A stretch of DNA of 64,000 nt from Clitopilus passeckerianus. Lineage: Eukaryota; Basidiomycota; Agaricomycetes; Agaricales; Entolomataceae. Shown here one piece after another: positions 1 through 11,743 of this stretch. The position numbers were made by a program, and so were the translations under genes. Location of the stretch: positions 62,001-126,000 of the forward strand of contig CALYLX010000099.1 in NCBI GenBank assembly GCA_944990035.1. Direction: 5' to 3'. The notes under the pieces were generated by a model. That model worked only from the letters and a program-made list of their open reading frames with translations. It ran no database searches and had not been told where the DNA came from. The first letter of the stretch is position 1. Every line of letters begins with the position of its first letter.

Positions 1-856
1 GGTCAACCAGAATGACCTGAACAACACGGATATCTCAACAAAGTCCATCTTTTACATGAGGGAGAACATACCTCGTCCAACTCCTGCGCCAGATTTTTAA
101 GCCTCCTCAACACAATTTTCTCCTTGTTTATGCCTATCAGGGAGACGACGGTGAGCTTCAGCTTATGCCAATTATATGTATTTCTCACCTCCCGGAACCT
201 CGCCCATCTGCACATGCAGACCTCGCTCCCTGACTCCGCATGAGTAGTATCTTTCTTCTGAAGATGTTATGTAAGTGAATATCCATAGCGCAGCAGAGGA
301 TATATACCAACATACCATAAAGCGTGACGATATTGCAGGACAAAAAAAGCTCACGCCATGCAGGTCGCTTTTTTCCACAACTTTCACCATGAGAGCCAGC
401 ATTTTGCCTTTGAGGTTTTAAGATCTTTTAGCAGGGCATCCCCTGCATGTAAAGCTTGAAGTTTGGAGGCGCTGTGGAGTCCGTTGAAGGAGAGTATGAG
501 ATGCTTGTTGTAAGTAACAACGTAAGGACTTGACGGCAAATGGCCGAAACTCGGAAGATCGATGCATTCTCACGGTTCGGATGGTAAGGATGACCGGCCC
601 GGTGAGCAAGGCGCGTTAAATGACGCGTCAAAATGCAACTCGAATGAATTGCTTCGAACGAAGTTCCTTCAACAGGACATGATGCACATTGGATATTCCT
701 CACAGATAGCTAGCACATGTCAGAGATGAGAAAGAAATAGTCCATTCCAGAGAAAGAAAACTACGAAAACCAGTGTATAGAAGGTCGTACAGATCGTGCA
801 GATCATAACATCGTAAAGACGTGAACACCTTCTCTACATGAACCATGGCTGTCCTT
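1..856. other. Gene-poor stretch
   Basis: No convincing coding region is seen on either strand. The open frames are short, overlap one another and show no recognisable motif. The right end is the 3' flank of the VS1 gene. Confidence 0.5.
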
Positions 857-1699
857 TTAGAGGTTGATGCCGAGGTTGATACCAAGGATGCCGAGAAGGT
901 TGACCGAAAGGTGGACCTTGATAACGGCAATGATATCGACGAGGCCCAGTACTTTGATGATGGTAACAACGTTGGCAGTGAGAAGGTTGCAGAATTTGAC
1001 ATCGAGGCCGACGACGAGGCTGAAGCAAGCCTTGAGGAGGATGGAGATGCTTACGCTGAGGGATATGTTAGTATTTGGTTAAACTGAAGATCGATTGAAT
1101 TCGACGTACTTGACTTGAGCAATGATGGAGGCAATGAGATGAGCTTGAGCACCGCAACCCTTGACAGCAACTTGAAGGACGACGATAATTTGCTAGGTAC
1201 GGGCTGAGTTATTTGGACACAGTCGGGGAACGAAAGGGTACTTACGATAAAGATATTGACGAAGACGTTGACATCAACGGAGACACCACCATGGGCAAGG
1301 CCTTTGACATGGCCAATAGCAGCCTTGATGATAACGTCGATCTTGGCGACGAGGCCAATGAGAACTTCGACATCGCCACCGCTCTTCACGCAGTCGTCTA
1401 AAGACATGTACTCAGTTACCGGGTACAACAAGGTGGAAGTGAGACTTACTAATTTGACCAATAACAACCTCAACGTCGACCTTGACGGCGACGATAATGT
1501 CTGCCAAGCTGCCGCATCCGTGCTGGCAACCACCGAGCACTGCAGACTCGGCACGGCTGGCAACAGCGATAGGCTCGACAACAAGGTCGCGAGCACCGAG
1601 GACGGCGAGGGAGTCGCCGACCTCAGGAGCGGCGATGGGAGATGCGAACGCAGCGAGAGCGGTAGCAGCAACGAGGAAGAGAGACTTGAAGGAAACCAT
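857..1699 (-). CDS. VS1: secreted Val/Ala-rich protein, divergent member of the VS family
   Basis: I read four exons: 1699-1450, 1397-1246, 1192-1110 and 1055-857. All joins keep phase (1, 0, 2) and give 227 residues. The N-terminus MVSFKSLFLVAATALAAFAS is a clear signal peptide, so secretion is expected. The mature protein has two nearby cysteines (CQHGC) and then alternates hydrophobic stretches (IIVAVKV, VIIKAA, IIVVLQVAV, ISILLKA) with regularly spaced Asp or Lys. It resembles VS2-VS4 in design and composition but has one more intron and low direct identity. A TATA-like box lies about 80 bp upstream of the ATG. The biochemical role is unknown. It lacks the eight-Cys pattern of hydrophobins. 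Gene structure is confident; function is not assigned. Confidence 0.8.
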
Positions 1700-1777
1700 G
1701 GCTGAGCGTTAGAAGGTGTTCGTGAAGAGAAGATACGACTGGATGTCGATGGAGATTTGGTAGAGAAAGCTGCCCAA

Positions 1778-1785
1778 TATTTATA
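1778..1785 (-). promoter_or_regulatory. TATA-like box of VS1
   Basis: On the minus strand this reads TATAAATA, 79 bp upstream of the VS1 start codon, a usual core-promoter distance for a fungal gene. Confidence 0.6.
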
Positions 1786-2382
1786 GACTTTAGCTGAAGG
1801 TCTGTCCCCCTGCTATCAGCGAAACGAGGCTCATTGGACGTTTGTTGTTGCGTCTCGATGTTCGGGTCCACTCTCCTGGCGCGCCAACGTGTAGCTGGCG
1901 CGTTATTTCTTCATGCCAGAGTCGCGTAACTATATTCTCGAGTACCCTGAAAGCGTTTAGACCCTGAAAGACGGTCATTTGTGACGAAAGACAAATGAGA
2001 AGGGCAGGCATGGAGCTCTGATTGAATTGAAACCAAAATATCCCGGAGATTCTGTCGAACCTGGCCAGAACATATTCAATGTTTGCCAGGTTCTATTCAT
2101 AGCTTCGACGTTCTGATTATCTGCACTTTTCCAGCCAGAACGTTGCCAAAGATAGATGCTGAGGAGCGTCCCAATGCGATCTGGATGTCACTGTGATGGG
2201 TGTAGGGAAGAGGATCATCGGAATCTGGTCAATCAACGGACGGGCGCCAATCGGAAGGCTGCTTACATCCGGCCGACACAAGGCTTGCCGTCCCCCGCAA
2301 TCTTCCCCATTGGCCTTAGTCGCTCTCGTGTTCGTTATTGGCAGGTCTTGTCGTGAATGTTTACAGCCTCGTGCGCTCGGCC

Positions 2383-3459
2383 ATGAACGCGCAAGTTTTG
2401 ACGGATTTACCTCTGAATAAACCCCAAAATCCAAAGAGGAGCAAGGAGACGACTGGTTACGCATCTGCCTCGGATTCTGTGAAGCTTCGACCGCGCAGAA
2501 CGACTGTAAACACCATATATCCCAGCGCTGGGCATCCCGGGCGTACAAATCGCAACGGGACGGGAACAAAAGCTTCATCTCAGGGTCTCCTAACGGCATT
2601 GCACCCAAAACACATTAACGAACTCTTGGCAATCTGGAATGAAGACCAACGCACCCCAACTGTCGAATCACGTCGAGCATGGGCGCTGGCTAGGAATATT
2701 AAACCTGACGTCCTTCATCGTTGGTGGCACAAGCGAAAAGCTCTGGCAGCAAAAGCGCAAATAGAGTTGCCCCAAGGCACTTACGACCTTGACGTTGGTG
2801 CTCCACCTTCGATTGATTCCCTCGTGAAGGCGGAGGAACATGAGGACGATCCGACCCCTCTGCAGCCGCCAAGCCACCGCTCAGTTACCTCTGAACCCTA
2901 TCTGGACTCTGATGATATGACTGCAGTGGCGAGCTCAGACTATGATACTGCCGTTGAACGATCTCATGCATTGGAGAAGCGAAAATACCCAAGGGAACGC
3001 GCATATAGTCCCCTTCTATCCAGCTCACCATCGCCAGCCACGTCGCCTTTGCGTCCCAGCACAAAGCCTAGGTATCCGGAGCCCAATCATATCAGTCGAA
3101 CTCGATCGTCTGGTGAAGCTTATTGGTGTGATCAGGGTCCTGATGGATACAAATGCTTGTTATGCTCTACAACGCCTTCTATCTCGACCTCGGTCCCATT
3201 CATCGATGTTTATGGGAATCACTGCTACTCACTGTCTTTGGCCACGCAGCGAGATCTCGACTCACAACTGGACCTACTGAATGGACCTCCCTTATCCGAA
3301 CCAATGGAACGTGCAGGACTCATCCACGATTTCGCCTCAACGTGCTCGGCTTTTGTGTGCATTGGGCCGAGGAGTTACTCATACGACGGATCATACTTAG
3401 GCTTCTGCTCTGTTGACGCATCAAAGACAGTCGAAATGGGGGGAAATACTGATCAGTAG
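2383..3459 (+). CDS. Homeodomain-like transcription factor
   Basis: A single open frame gives 358 residues from the first in-frame ATG; an upstream TTG extension is unlikely to be used. Residues about 72-122 look like a homeodomain. A helical stretch (HINELLAIWNEDQRTPTVES) is followed by a recognition helix ending VLHRWWHKRKA, where the usual W-F-x-N core is W-W-H-K. The rest is low complexity, with Ser/Pro-rich and acidic segments (about 140-250) and a C-terminal region with a CLLC pair. This architecture is common in agaricomycete homeodomain proteins, which act in the nucleus as DNA-binding regulators. Targets cannot be told from sequence. No intron is needed. The replaced Asn in helix 3 makes canonical TAAT binding uncertain. 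Confidence 0.7.
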   Translation: MNAQVLTDLPLNKPQNPKRSKETTGYASASDSVKLRPRRTTVNTIYPSAGHPGRTNRNGTGTKASSQGLLTALHPKHINELLAIWNEDQRTPTVESRRAWALARNIKPDVLHRWWHKRKALAAKAQIELPQGTYDLDVGAPPSIDSLVKAEEHEDDPTPLQPPSHRSVTSEPYLDSDDMTAVASSDYDTAVERSHALEKRKYPRERAYSPLLSSSPSPATSPLRPSTKPRYPEPNHISRTRSSGEAYWCDQGPDGYKCLLCSTTPSISTSVPFIDVYGNHCYSLSLATQRDLDSQLDLLNGPPLSEPMERAGLIHDFASTCSAFVCIGPRSYSYDGSYLGFCSVDASKTVEMGGNTDQ

Positions 3460-4129
3460 ACGACCACCCCTAACTTTCTATAACGTATCCATTGCTCTAG
3501 ACACGGACAAATAAACCGCTGTAATAATAAAACATAGACTCGTCGCATTTCTCATTTCCATACCATGCAACATCAGAGTTCGGCCTTTCGACCGGCAGAT
3601 GGACGCACGTTCCACGCCCCCTCCATGTCCATTAACCTCTCCGGGTGTGACGGAAATATCAGCGTCTACCCCATGAGGTTTTCATCTCCTCGAATCCGTC
3701 TCATTCCCATCACAGTGGCGTAGAGATCATGGCTCAATGCATGACTTGGCAGAACTAGCCGGACATAAGACGCCCCTCGTGGTTGGAGCATCTATCGCAT
3801 AGGATCTTCATGAAGTCACGATGAAATTGAAAATCAGAAGGTAGGTACAAGAATCGATATTGGATTCTTCCCTACCACCTATGTTCATATGAGCTGAATG
3901 TGTCTGGCAGAAGCGATGGCCGTACAAGAATAGATGTGTTTATTATTAGGTTGAAGGTAAATCGACGGTGATAATGTACCGGATAGAATCGAGAGAAATG
4001 CAAGTGACCCTAGAAGTGTATATGTATTAATATGGCCCGTGGGCGAAGCAGAGCATCGAACAATACCAGAACTGAGAAATTGAGAAATGGTAACACCCCA
4101 CTACCCCTAACAAAACTCGGACATCACGT
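3460..4129. other. Intergenic region
   Basis: This lies between the convergent homeodomain gene and GN1. It should hold both 3' ends. No further gene or repeat was recognised. Confidence 0.5.
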
Positions 4130-6072
4130 TTAACCAGACGTTACACGAACGGTTTCCTCGGAACTATCATTGAGAGCCTTGATAACTGAACGCTTGAGTG
4201 GGACACTAAACTGAATATCATTATTCGACCAGTCTTTGACCTCCACCTTTTCACCGGAAAGTGAAGGGTGGGGGTCATCCTGGGGCTTCCGTGCGCCTTC
4301 AACAGTATCCCCAACCGCGTCCGAGTTATCACCGTATGATTTCCCAGCTATGACCTTGCTGAGATCCAGCTCGAAGCAAAGTTCGTGCCAGAAGTTCGCG
4401 AACAGGAACGGCCGAGCCTGGTTCTTGTCCCCGAGAGGGAGCATCCCACGAAATCTGTCCCAGGCCGACGAGCTCCAGTTCGAGCCAGTTGAGGAGTTGA
4501 TGGCAGAACAGAAGGCCTTGACTTTGATGCGCAAGGTTCGACCATCTTCAGACTTGGAGGAGAAGATGGAATGTGGACCGGGTTGGAAGGTCTCACACTC
4601 AATGGTTTCCACGGTATTGTGGGAGCATGCATGCGAGTACTTTGAGCTGACCACGACTGCGTTCCGCTCTTTCATCTTCTCCACGTGCGACGTAATGGAC
4701 CATCGCCGTTCCGTGGATTCATGGCCAGCAACCTTCAGAGACGACTTCCCCAACGTTATCCCAACTCCTTTCTGACCAGCAGAAAGACCGAACTTCCACC
4801 CGGATTGCTTTTCTAATTTGCGTCTCGACTCGTCGCCTCCTGCGTGCTGAATGACTGGTAGCCCACGGGGGAAGGTCTGGATGGGAGTCATTTCCGCGGA
4901 CACGTGAAGGCGTTTGAAGGAGTATGTCTGTTGAGATCTGCTTGACATGAAGATAGAGGCGAAGTTGAGGAAACACCAAGGGTCGCGTATGTGTAGGTCT
5001 CCGGGGCTGTCATTTCCATCCGCATTGCTCCTCAGCTATAGAATGAAGAAGTCGTAAGCGAGATAACTGAAAAGGGGAGCACAAGAACCTCACCTCCACC
5101 TCAATGGACGTTTGAAGGAGAAAGGAATAATTGACAGATGGTGGCTCTCTTGGACCAGCAGACTCTATAGTGAGAGGCGACAGCAGTTCGAGATGTAGAA
5201 TACGTCGCTTGGGCCTTTGGAGGTCCCTATTCAATGTTTGCGAGTCCTCGGTCCCAACCTGCGGCTTTTGTTCTTCATTACTGCCAGCCGTCTGTTGCGC
5301 CTTGTCCGTAGCACCATCAGTTTGGAGGCCTGTCTGACTACCCCCGAGCGTCTGACTTGAATGCACTGAACTTGGGAATTCCCCGGTCAGAGAATTTGCA
5401 TTTCCGTCCGGATGCAAGGTTGATATGGGGGGAGATTGAACACTGTCGTGGCAGTTACCGCATGTGTCAGGGGGCGGAGGGAGGAAGTACACGCATGAGG
5501 GAGCGTATACAAATACCAGAGAACGGAACAATGTGTGGGAGAAGGACTCTAGACACGTGTCAGGCAGGATGTGCAGCGAGGTCTTTATCCAGGATGATGA
5601 ATATCTCCGCAAGTTTTACGTCTCGCTCGATGAGTTCCTCGTTGAATCCCGCCTGGACGACAAACTCGTCATCATATCCGAGGCTATGGAGACCTTTGCG
5701 TATGTTGGCGGTGATATTGGCATTTTCTTGCTCCAGGAGTTTGACAGCTGCATCGGCACCTCTCATGCATGTCCGTAGAGCGCTAACTGCGCCATATTCG
5801 ATTCCTAGTCCATTTGATTCAATAAGCTGTCTGGGCGGGGAATCCACGATTTCGAACGTCTGGAGCAGGGCGTCTGTCGGCGATGCTGGCTCCTTCGCAC
5901 TGTCAATACTGTCTGCGTTATTCATCTCTGAGTTGTCGGCAGGATTCAATGATTGAGAAGTTTCCGGTGTCGTTTGCCTACCAGTCACCCAAGGCCAGAT
6001 ATCCGAGGTGTAGGTTTCAGACTTCCTCGGGGGACGTCCGGCCGGGAATTCTTGTGCTTGATTCCTATACAT
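4130..6072 (-). pseudogene. GN1: copy of the GN family with a stop and a frameshift
   Basis: Two exons are visible: 6072-5094 and 5035-4130, split by a 58-bp intron at the same place as in GN2-GN4. The start reads MYRNQAQ, like GN3 (MYRSKDQ). The first domain runs through RKGLHSLGYDDEFVVQAGFN to LDKDLAAHPA and then hits TGA at 5562-5560, where the paralogs continue (AEISRKLLPH or DDISRVLLPY). Homology goes on past the stop. A shift of frame near 5508-5514 is then needed to reach YAPSCVYFLPPPP. From there the linker and the whole C-terminal domain (SGWKFGLSAGQKGVGITLG, GPHSIFSSKSEDGRTLRIKV, LFANFWHELCFELDLSK) are open to the end. No intron with usable sites removes both lesions, so I call it a recently damaged copy. 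The family function is unknown. Confidence 0.7.
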
Positions 6073-7378
6073 TTGTTTCTCAACCTATCGGATGTAACAT
6101 GAGTACTGAGTTGTGAGAAATTGGCAGTCGATAAGGTCCTCACTCTCGGTAAACTATCCCATACTCTGTTCAAGATCTCGGCAAATATTGTTCCCCGAAG
6201 GCGTTGCGGAATCTGATAAGAGTCCGATTTCTCAGAAATAAGATCCTCAGTTGCTGGTGAAGGGGTTCTGCGTGCTGGAATGAAACTATTCGGGCAAAAA
6301 CACCTAATTCGATAACTAACAAGACTTACAAGAATGAGCCCATGGGGAGACCTGGCCCTGACGAAGCAAGCCTGAGGGATCACGTCGCCCGTAAGGGACA
6401 GCTGTGCTGCGAACCCGCCCAGCGACGAATTCGGGCTGTTCAAGGAGTGGTGATGAATGGGCTTCAGAGGAGCTGGTTGCTCGCTTCAACGCCTCAAAAC
6501 CGAATATTAGTATTACAGGCGGAGGTCAGTTGACTATTGGACTTACTGGAGACATAGTGTTCCATTCCTTGCTGATGATTTGGCTTATCTCTATAGCTAG
6601 AAGGTTTGGCTTCTCCTTTAACACCTCGGAAGCTCGTCTATAGACGAATAACGTGAACGCATTGGCGTGGTGTTGTAATTCGCTGGTATCTGGTCGCCTA
6701 TCTATTTTGGTAAATTGGATAAAGTGCGATTATTGAACCAACGCACCTTCTAATTCAATAGGTCTGTCGAGAACTACATGGTCTCCATGGATTTCATTGA
6801 AGGAAGCCCCATGAATTTGGACGTCCTGTACATTACCAGTGAAGAATGACATGGCGTATGTCGCAGATGGTGTTGGTCAAGATGAAGATGCGAACAAGCA
6901 TTTGCGATAGAAGTCTATATGACTAGACAAGGAACAGACACAGCCCTCGTTGTATAGCCTGTCAAGCAAGGATCTCCTTGTTTGTCTTCTTAGAGAGTCA
7001 GGCCAGGTCAGGTGTATTCGTAGCTGTGGACCCTTGACAGTGGCGTTACGTTGGCATCTCTACGTGCTGTGTTGTATTCCAGATAGTTGTCTTCCAACAG
7101 TATCCAGATCAAGGCAGGAATCTTTCCTACTGGCAGCTGACAATCTCGGAGATGAGCAAGGTTCCATTCATGTCGATGCTGATGCAGAGACCGCCCAAAC
7201 CGAACGACGATCAGCGTCCGGGACGAGATTGAAATGTTCTCACAGTGGATAGGTAAAATATCACAACAACTTCTTCACGTAGCACTGTAACTGTAACTGT
7301 AACTGTAGAAACCAAGTCCCAGAAAGAGCAACTTCAGCTTTTATGCTTGATTCAGTAACGGTTCATGATTTCCGGTTA
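6073..7378. other. Gene-poor stretch upstream of GN1 with a short TGTAAC-type repeat
   Basis: The part next to GN1 matches the layout upstream of GN3: an intron-like acceptor (ATAG) lies about 12 bp before the ATG, so a 5' untranslated exon is likely in both. The rest holds no supported gene. A perfect hexamer array of four units (CTGTAA) sits at 7285-7308. Confidence 0.45.
7285..7308. repeat. Hexanucleotide microsatellite (CTGTAA)4
   Basis: Three perfect units plus one unit with a final change are read directly. It lies in noncoding sequence downstream of LE1. Confidence 0.9.
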
Positions 7379-7532
7379 TAGTCCAACTGGAAGCAGAGTG
7401 TATATCCAAACGGTTCCATTAGGATACCGATCGAAGATTATACGTAACTATAGAATTATGGGATGTAGAAATTAAAGGGACGTAGATGCGGAACGAAACA
7501 ATAACCATTACCAAATAAAGTCAGGATGTGAG

Positions 7533-9480
7533 TCAATATCGTCCAAAAAAGTCATAATCACAGCTATCGGGATGCTCCTCCACAAATCGGTCGTACAGCC
7601 GCACAATTAGACCGTTCTTCAACCTCTCGTTCTCTTCCCTATCCCGCTCGGCCCGGTAGTCAATGAAAGCCGCATATTCGTCGGTAGTAGGATCCGGATG
7701 AGCCTCCGAGAACGGGTTCACGATCTTGAGAACGCTGCCGCTCCATCATCGCAACATGTTCCCAGCCATGACCTCCGCTTCGCCAACATCTGGCTGCTCG
7801 ACAATAAACAGGCAGATGAGCTCGGCCTTATGGGGTGCGAGCATCTCCGCAATGCGCTGGTCTTCCACCTTCTGCTTCTTTTCAGGCCAGATACGGTGGA
7901 TCGGAGGTAGTTGGCAAATTCGATGTTGGAGGCATTGGGATGATTTTTGAACGAAATCACGGGAGAGATACTGGTAGCGAGGATGGAAGTAAAGGAGTGG
8001 ACGGTCCTCATGGGTGAGAATAGGGGCGCCAACTGCGGCCTCGGTTGCGGGAAGGGCTAGGCTGGTATCCTGCATTACCTCCCAGGAAAGTTGATCATGG
8101 TCGGCGGCGATGAGGGTGCATGATCCCATAGGAACCCCGGTACGTTTCTCGCGCCGTTTGCTATGCTTGACCTTGGGAGGATGGAGAAGAGCGTAAGTGG
8201 TGTGAGAGTTGGGAACCTCCTTGGGGACGTTGGAGATAGCCAAGAGAGGACTGGGGGTTGCAGTCGAAAGATGACCTTGGCTGGCATCCTCCGTCACCTC
8301 GATGGTCGGCACCATGATATCGTCGGCTCGAGCTTGAGGGCCAGATTCTTCGTGCTCTTCGGTGGCATGAACAGTGTCGTGGATATCTTGGCTTCCACCG
8401 GCTCCCGACCCGTCCTTGACTCTCTTGAACTCCTCCAGCTGCTTCTTGGCGCATTCTGAGATGTACGCCTGGACATCACCAACCATCGCATCCTCATGCG
8501 CCTCCAAATACGGCTCCACTTCTTCCACAGTAGCGATCAGTGCATACCATTGACCTTCGCCTCCTCCGCCTCTTCTTGTTTTCGCTTCTCTTCCACATCT
8601 TCAAAATCCTCAACGACACCTCTTCCTCCTTTCTAGCTTCCTCTTCTTCTACATCCTTCACATCCTCCAAAACGACACCCTCCTCCCTCACACCACGCTC
8701 CTCATATTCCCCGCCACCGACAAACGGATCTTCATCACAATCCCCAATCTTAACCTGGTTCACGATAACAGGCGTGCCGTTCCCAACTCGGGGTGCAGGT
8801 GGGAGACGGAACGGCGAAATGCCAAGCGCGAAATCTAAGGATACTCGCCATAAACCGTAGTGTCTCCTCGATTTCCATATAGGAGCGCGTTTGCAGAAAG
8901 CCCGGGGACTGACGACCCGGAAGGGAGAGGGTTACGCCTGCGCCAGAAGAATGGGAGAAACTCCCGCTGCTGCTGCTGCTGCTGCCGTCGTCGTCGTTGG
9001 CCTTCTTGCAGAAAACGAGCATCTCAGTGCAGGTAATCTCTGCATCTTTTGCACCGGTGGAGACTTGTTGAGATCGACGAGGTTGAATGATGGTTGCAAC
9101 GAGTGTGAGAGAGAACGGTAGCAGCGCAGAAGAGAACACTGGCGATAAATGGAGTGGAATGGTACTCGTTCATGACGATTTGGAACCATGTGAGGACTGG
9201 TGGCTATCGGTAGGGGAAGGCCTGACGAGGAGGAGCTTGTCGGGCTCGAATATCTTGAAGGCGTCTTTATAAACGACGAAGGGATGATCGAGTACGGCCG
9301 ACGGAGGAGAGAGGGTAAGGCGTCCTTCATAACCTTAACATGTAGCATCGATGGCCAATGCATATTGGGTGTAGTACATGAAACAGGCGACCAAAACCAG
9401 ACTCTGTCAATTGCTTGACGAAGGCTGAAGAGAATCGCAGCACCCTTGAGGTCAACGTTGAACTTGATACCGGAGACCAT
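7533..9480 (-). pseudogene. LE1: most complete left-hand copy of the decayed LE family
   Basis: This copy aligns with LE2-LE5. The start (from 9480) reads MVSGIKFNVDLKGAAILFSL, matching LE4 MFPRVKFAMDLNAAARFFSI. A middle part is rich in Glu and Lys (EEEEARKEEEVSLRI). The longest open piece (8528-7746) begins VEEVEPYLEAHEDAMVGDV and ends with RIAEMLAPHKAELICLFIVE. The C-terminal piece (7721-7533) reads HPDPTTDEYAAFIDYRAERD and RFVEEHPDSCDYDFFGRY. The pieces lie in different frames: one break is near 8540 and at least two are near 7690-7745, where LE4 is continuous. The protein was acidic and helical, with no domain I can name. It is followed head-to-tail by LE2. Call: broken gene of unknown function. 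Confidence 0.6.
8967..8999. repeat. Trinucleotide repeat GCT/GTC in LE1
   Basis: A run of GCT triplets followed by CGTCGTCGT is read directly. On the LE1 strand it would encode a short Ser, Asp or Ala run, depending on frame. Confidence 0.85.
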
Positions 9481-9959
9481 TTGGGTTATCTGGAGGATCT
9501 TTCTGCTTCAAGGTGGTGCCTGGTGATCGACCCCTCCGAAAAGAAAAGGGTTGAGAAAGACGTTTTTATAGGCACGCTGGGGAATTTCGAGATGGATTGA
9601 TGAAGGGGCATATGAGCTTGGGTGATGCTGTTTTGGGGCATTCGCAGTCGAGCTTGAAACAGCGTAAGCCTGAACGTTGAGTATACGCCGTCAAATCGAG
9701 GGTTTAGACAAGTTGGGCATATCTTCGTGCAAGAGGCGAATGTTCTGGACATCCATGGGATGTGGTTACTGATTATGATCCGGGCTTGCCATCGCCTACG
9801 AGGAGGAGGCATAACATCTTCGCGTTCATTTGCAAAATTGTAACGGTACTTGATCGATTCCCCGAAGCCCATATGTGTATCCTGGGGGTGTCGACAGCGG
9901 GAGACTGAGCGCAATAGTCGTGGATCAGCGTTGCGTAGAACCAGGTTCAGCCTGATAGT

Positions 9960-10860
9960 CGACGAGAGCTGCATATTAATTTGGAGTGGCGTCTGGACGA
10001 GCGTTCCAGAACGGCGTCACCATCTCCACGAAGAATGCCCTCTTCATCGCCGCAACGTGCTCCCGAAGGAAACCATGAACTCCACCTGGCCACCATTCGG
10101 CCGCTCGACAGTAAACAGACGGATGAGCTCCTCCTGGTGCGTGAGCATCTCCAGATTCTCTACAATGCGCTGGTCTTCGGCCTCCTGCTTTTCCTTAAGC
10201 TCGGAGACAATGGATCAGAATGACGATCCCCAGACATGCCTCCGCTACACACACGGTGCACTAGGTGGCCTCGGCGACAGGAACCTCGTCGTCGGTGTCG
10301 GTGCTGGAGGACCCGTGGTCGTTTTTGGCAGGTTCCGGTACACCATCCGCCTTCGTCGATGGGCATGAGGGGGAACAGGTGGGGCAAGGAAGTCCAGTGA
10401 TGGCATTCTCTTTCGCAACGATAGGAGCCTATCAAAGGTCATCAATTTCAATGTAACCGGATGTAAAAACTAAAGAGCAAAAACGAACCTCAGGATTAGG
10501 AGCATCTCAGCATAATATCACCACCTCCACCTTCGCCGTTCCCTCCTCCTCGACGTCGTCACCATCCTCAACGACAACAAAAACTTTAACCTTCCCTTCC
10601 CACCTTCCTCCTCTCCCAGAGCCAACAACCTCCTCATGAGTCTCCAACGTCTTTCCTCCTTCCTAAGAGGAGTCGGATTCCCAGTAGTGTTCCAACAGGA
10701 CCGAGAACGAATACAAAGTCCCGGCGACCTGGAGCGGAGGTCAGTATACGCAACCCATGACGAGAGATGATCATTCACTTGCCTTGTACGTCTTTCGGTA
10801 CAACCAACACACGGCAACGCGGTTGCAGAAACTCGCCATTATTGCCAAAACTTTGGTAAC
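9960..10860 (-). pseudogene. LE2: partial copy of the LE family
   Basis: The stretch 9985-10225 is nearly identical to 20680-20915 (LE3). On the minus strand it encodes fragments of the conserved C-terminal part (IVENLEMLTHQEELIRLFTVE). Frames change several times. Homology starts abruptly near 9960, so the last exon (the FVEEHPDS end seen in LE1) is missing. The 10250-10455 part matches 53340-53520 (LE5). No intact open frame remains. Together with LE1 it forms a head-to-tail pair 0.5 kb apart. Confidence 0.6.
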
Positions 10861-11279
10861 ATTTGGTTCAAGGTGGTTATGCTCTAGCAGCTGCAACCTG
10901 CGGGTCTGGATCCAGCATTGTGTTCTGGGATGACTGATGGAGCGCACCTTCTGAGGAATGGCGCAGCTTTCAATGTATGCGTTTTGAGGGTTATAGGATG
11001 TTCGATGATAGTCGCGTTCAAATGGTGGTTCAACGTTCGATTGGTGGGGCTACCACGACGTTACAAGCCGCCTGCCCGTGTACATGGAGGAGCTTTTTGG
11101 TTGGATCTAGATGAGTGGGTGTACCCTGTAAGATTCGCCAAGTTCACTTGCCATGTTGAGCCGCCGTTGGTGCAACCAGAGGAGCCGCACGACCTTCAGC
11201 AGATACATCCTACCTCTCTATCAAGGCACCCAGCTACTCGTGTAAGGTGTTTTCAGGAGAGGCCAGGTCAAGAATGGTT

Positions 11280-11700
11280 GAAGCCCAAATCCAAGAGGCG
11301 TAGGTGGATGTTGATGGAGGGTCGATTTCGATTCTTGTGACAATTCAAATCCTTAGTAACTCGAGCCGAAAAGTTGATTGGGCTTCAGTGGGGCCATATC
11401 ATGGAGTCGGTGGGTTTGGTTTGGTTTGGTTTGGCGTAGTGCTAGGGTTTGAAATACGATCGTCGTAGCAAGTTGACAAGATTGGAGAGCAGATGAGCAA
11501 AAAGCGGAACTCGAACCCGAGTCACGAGCACGTGCTTCACCAAACTCACGTCTTTCTATCTACCCGGACGCGTCTTCGAGAGCTTCCGCCACTACATACA
11601 TATATTACCCGTACGCACGGTACACCGCCCGAGAACCAGTCCCGGATCCTCTCGTGGATGGGCTCCAGTTCATCTGATATGATATGCAGGCGGTGTATAT
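11280..11700. repeat. Block R, copy 1: noncoding repeat flanking the LE genes
   Basis: This stretch matches 21413-21930 in the same orientation and 59648-60175 in the opposite orientation. The best-kept parts are about 45 bp around AGAGGCGTAGGTGGATGTTG and about 45 bp around ACTCGAACCCGAGTCACGAG. On the minus strand the latter reads GGGTTCGAGTTCCGC then TTTTT, resembling a Pol III B box (10 of 11 in the third copy) followed by a T run. A tRNA fold was tried and does not close. It may be the remains of a tRNA-derived SINE or simply flanking sequence duplicated with LE. Confidence 0.5.
11414..11434. repeat. Pentanucleotide repeat (TTTGG)4
   Basis: Four tandem units are read directly within repeat block R copy 1. 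Confidence 0.85.
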
Positions 11701-11743
11701 AACCTTGCATCAGCTCTCCCGATATCTCTATCACAATACCAAG

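Noticed and set aside
857..1699. VS proteins as hydrophobins
   Set aside because: They are secreted and hydrophobic but lack the eight-Cys pattern with its CC pairs.
2117..2608. Minus-strand open frame of 163 codons
   Set aside because: Overlaps the homeodomain gene in antisense and has no motif.
4236..4775. Plus-strand open frame of 179 codons
   Set aside because: Antisense of the well-conserved GN1 second exon.
11485..11605. Possible tRNA gene on the minus strand (TTCGAGT-like loop, T run)
   Set aside because: A 6-bp terminal stem can be drawn, but it uses the same bases as the T arm, and no anticodon arm forms. Only a B-box-like word is supported.
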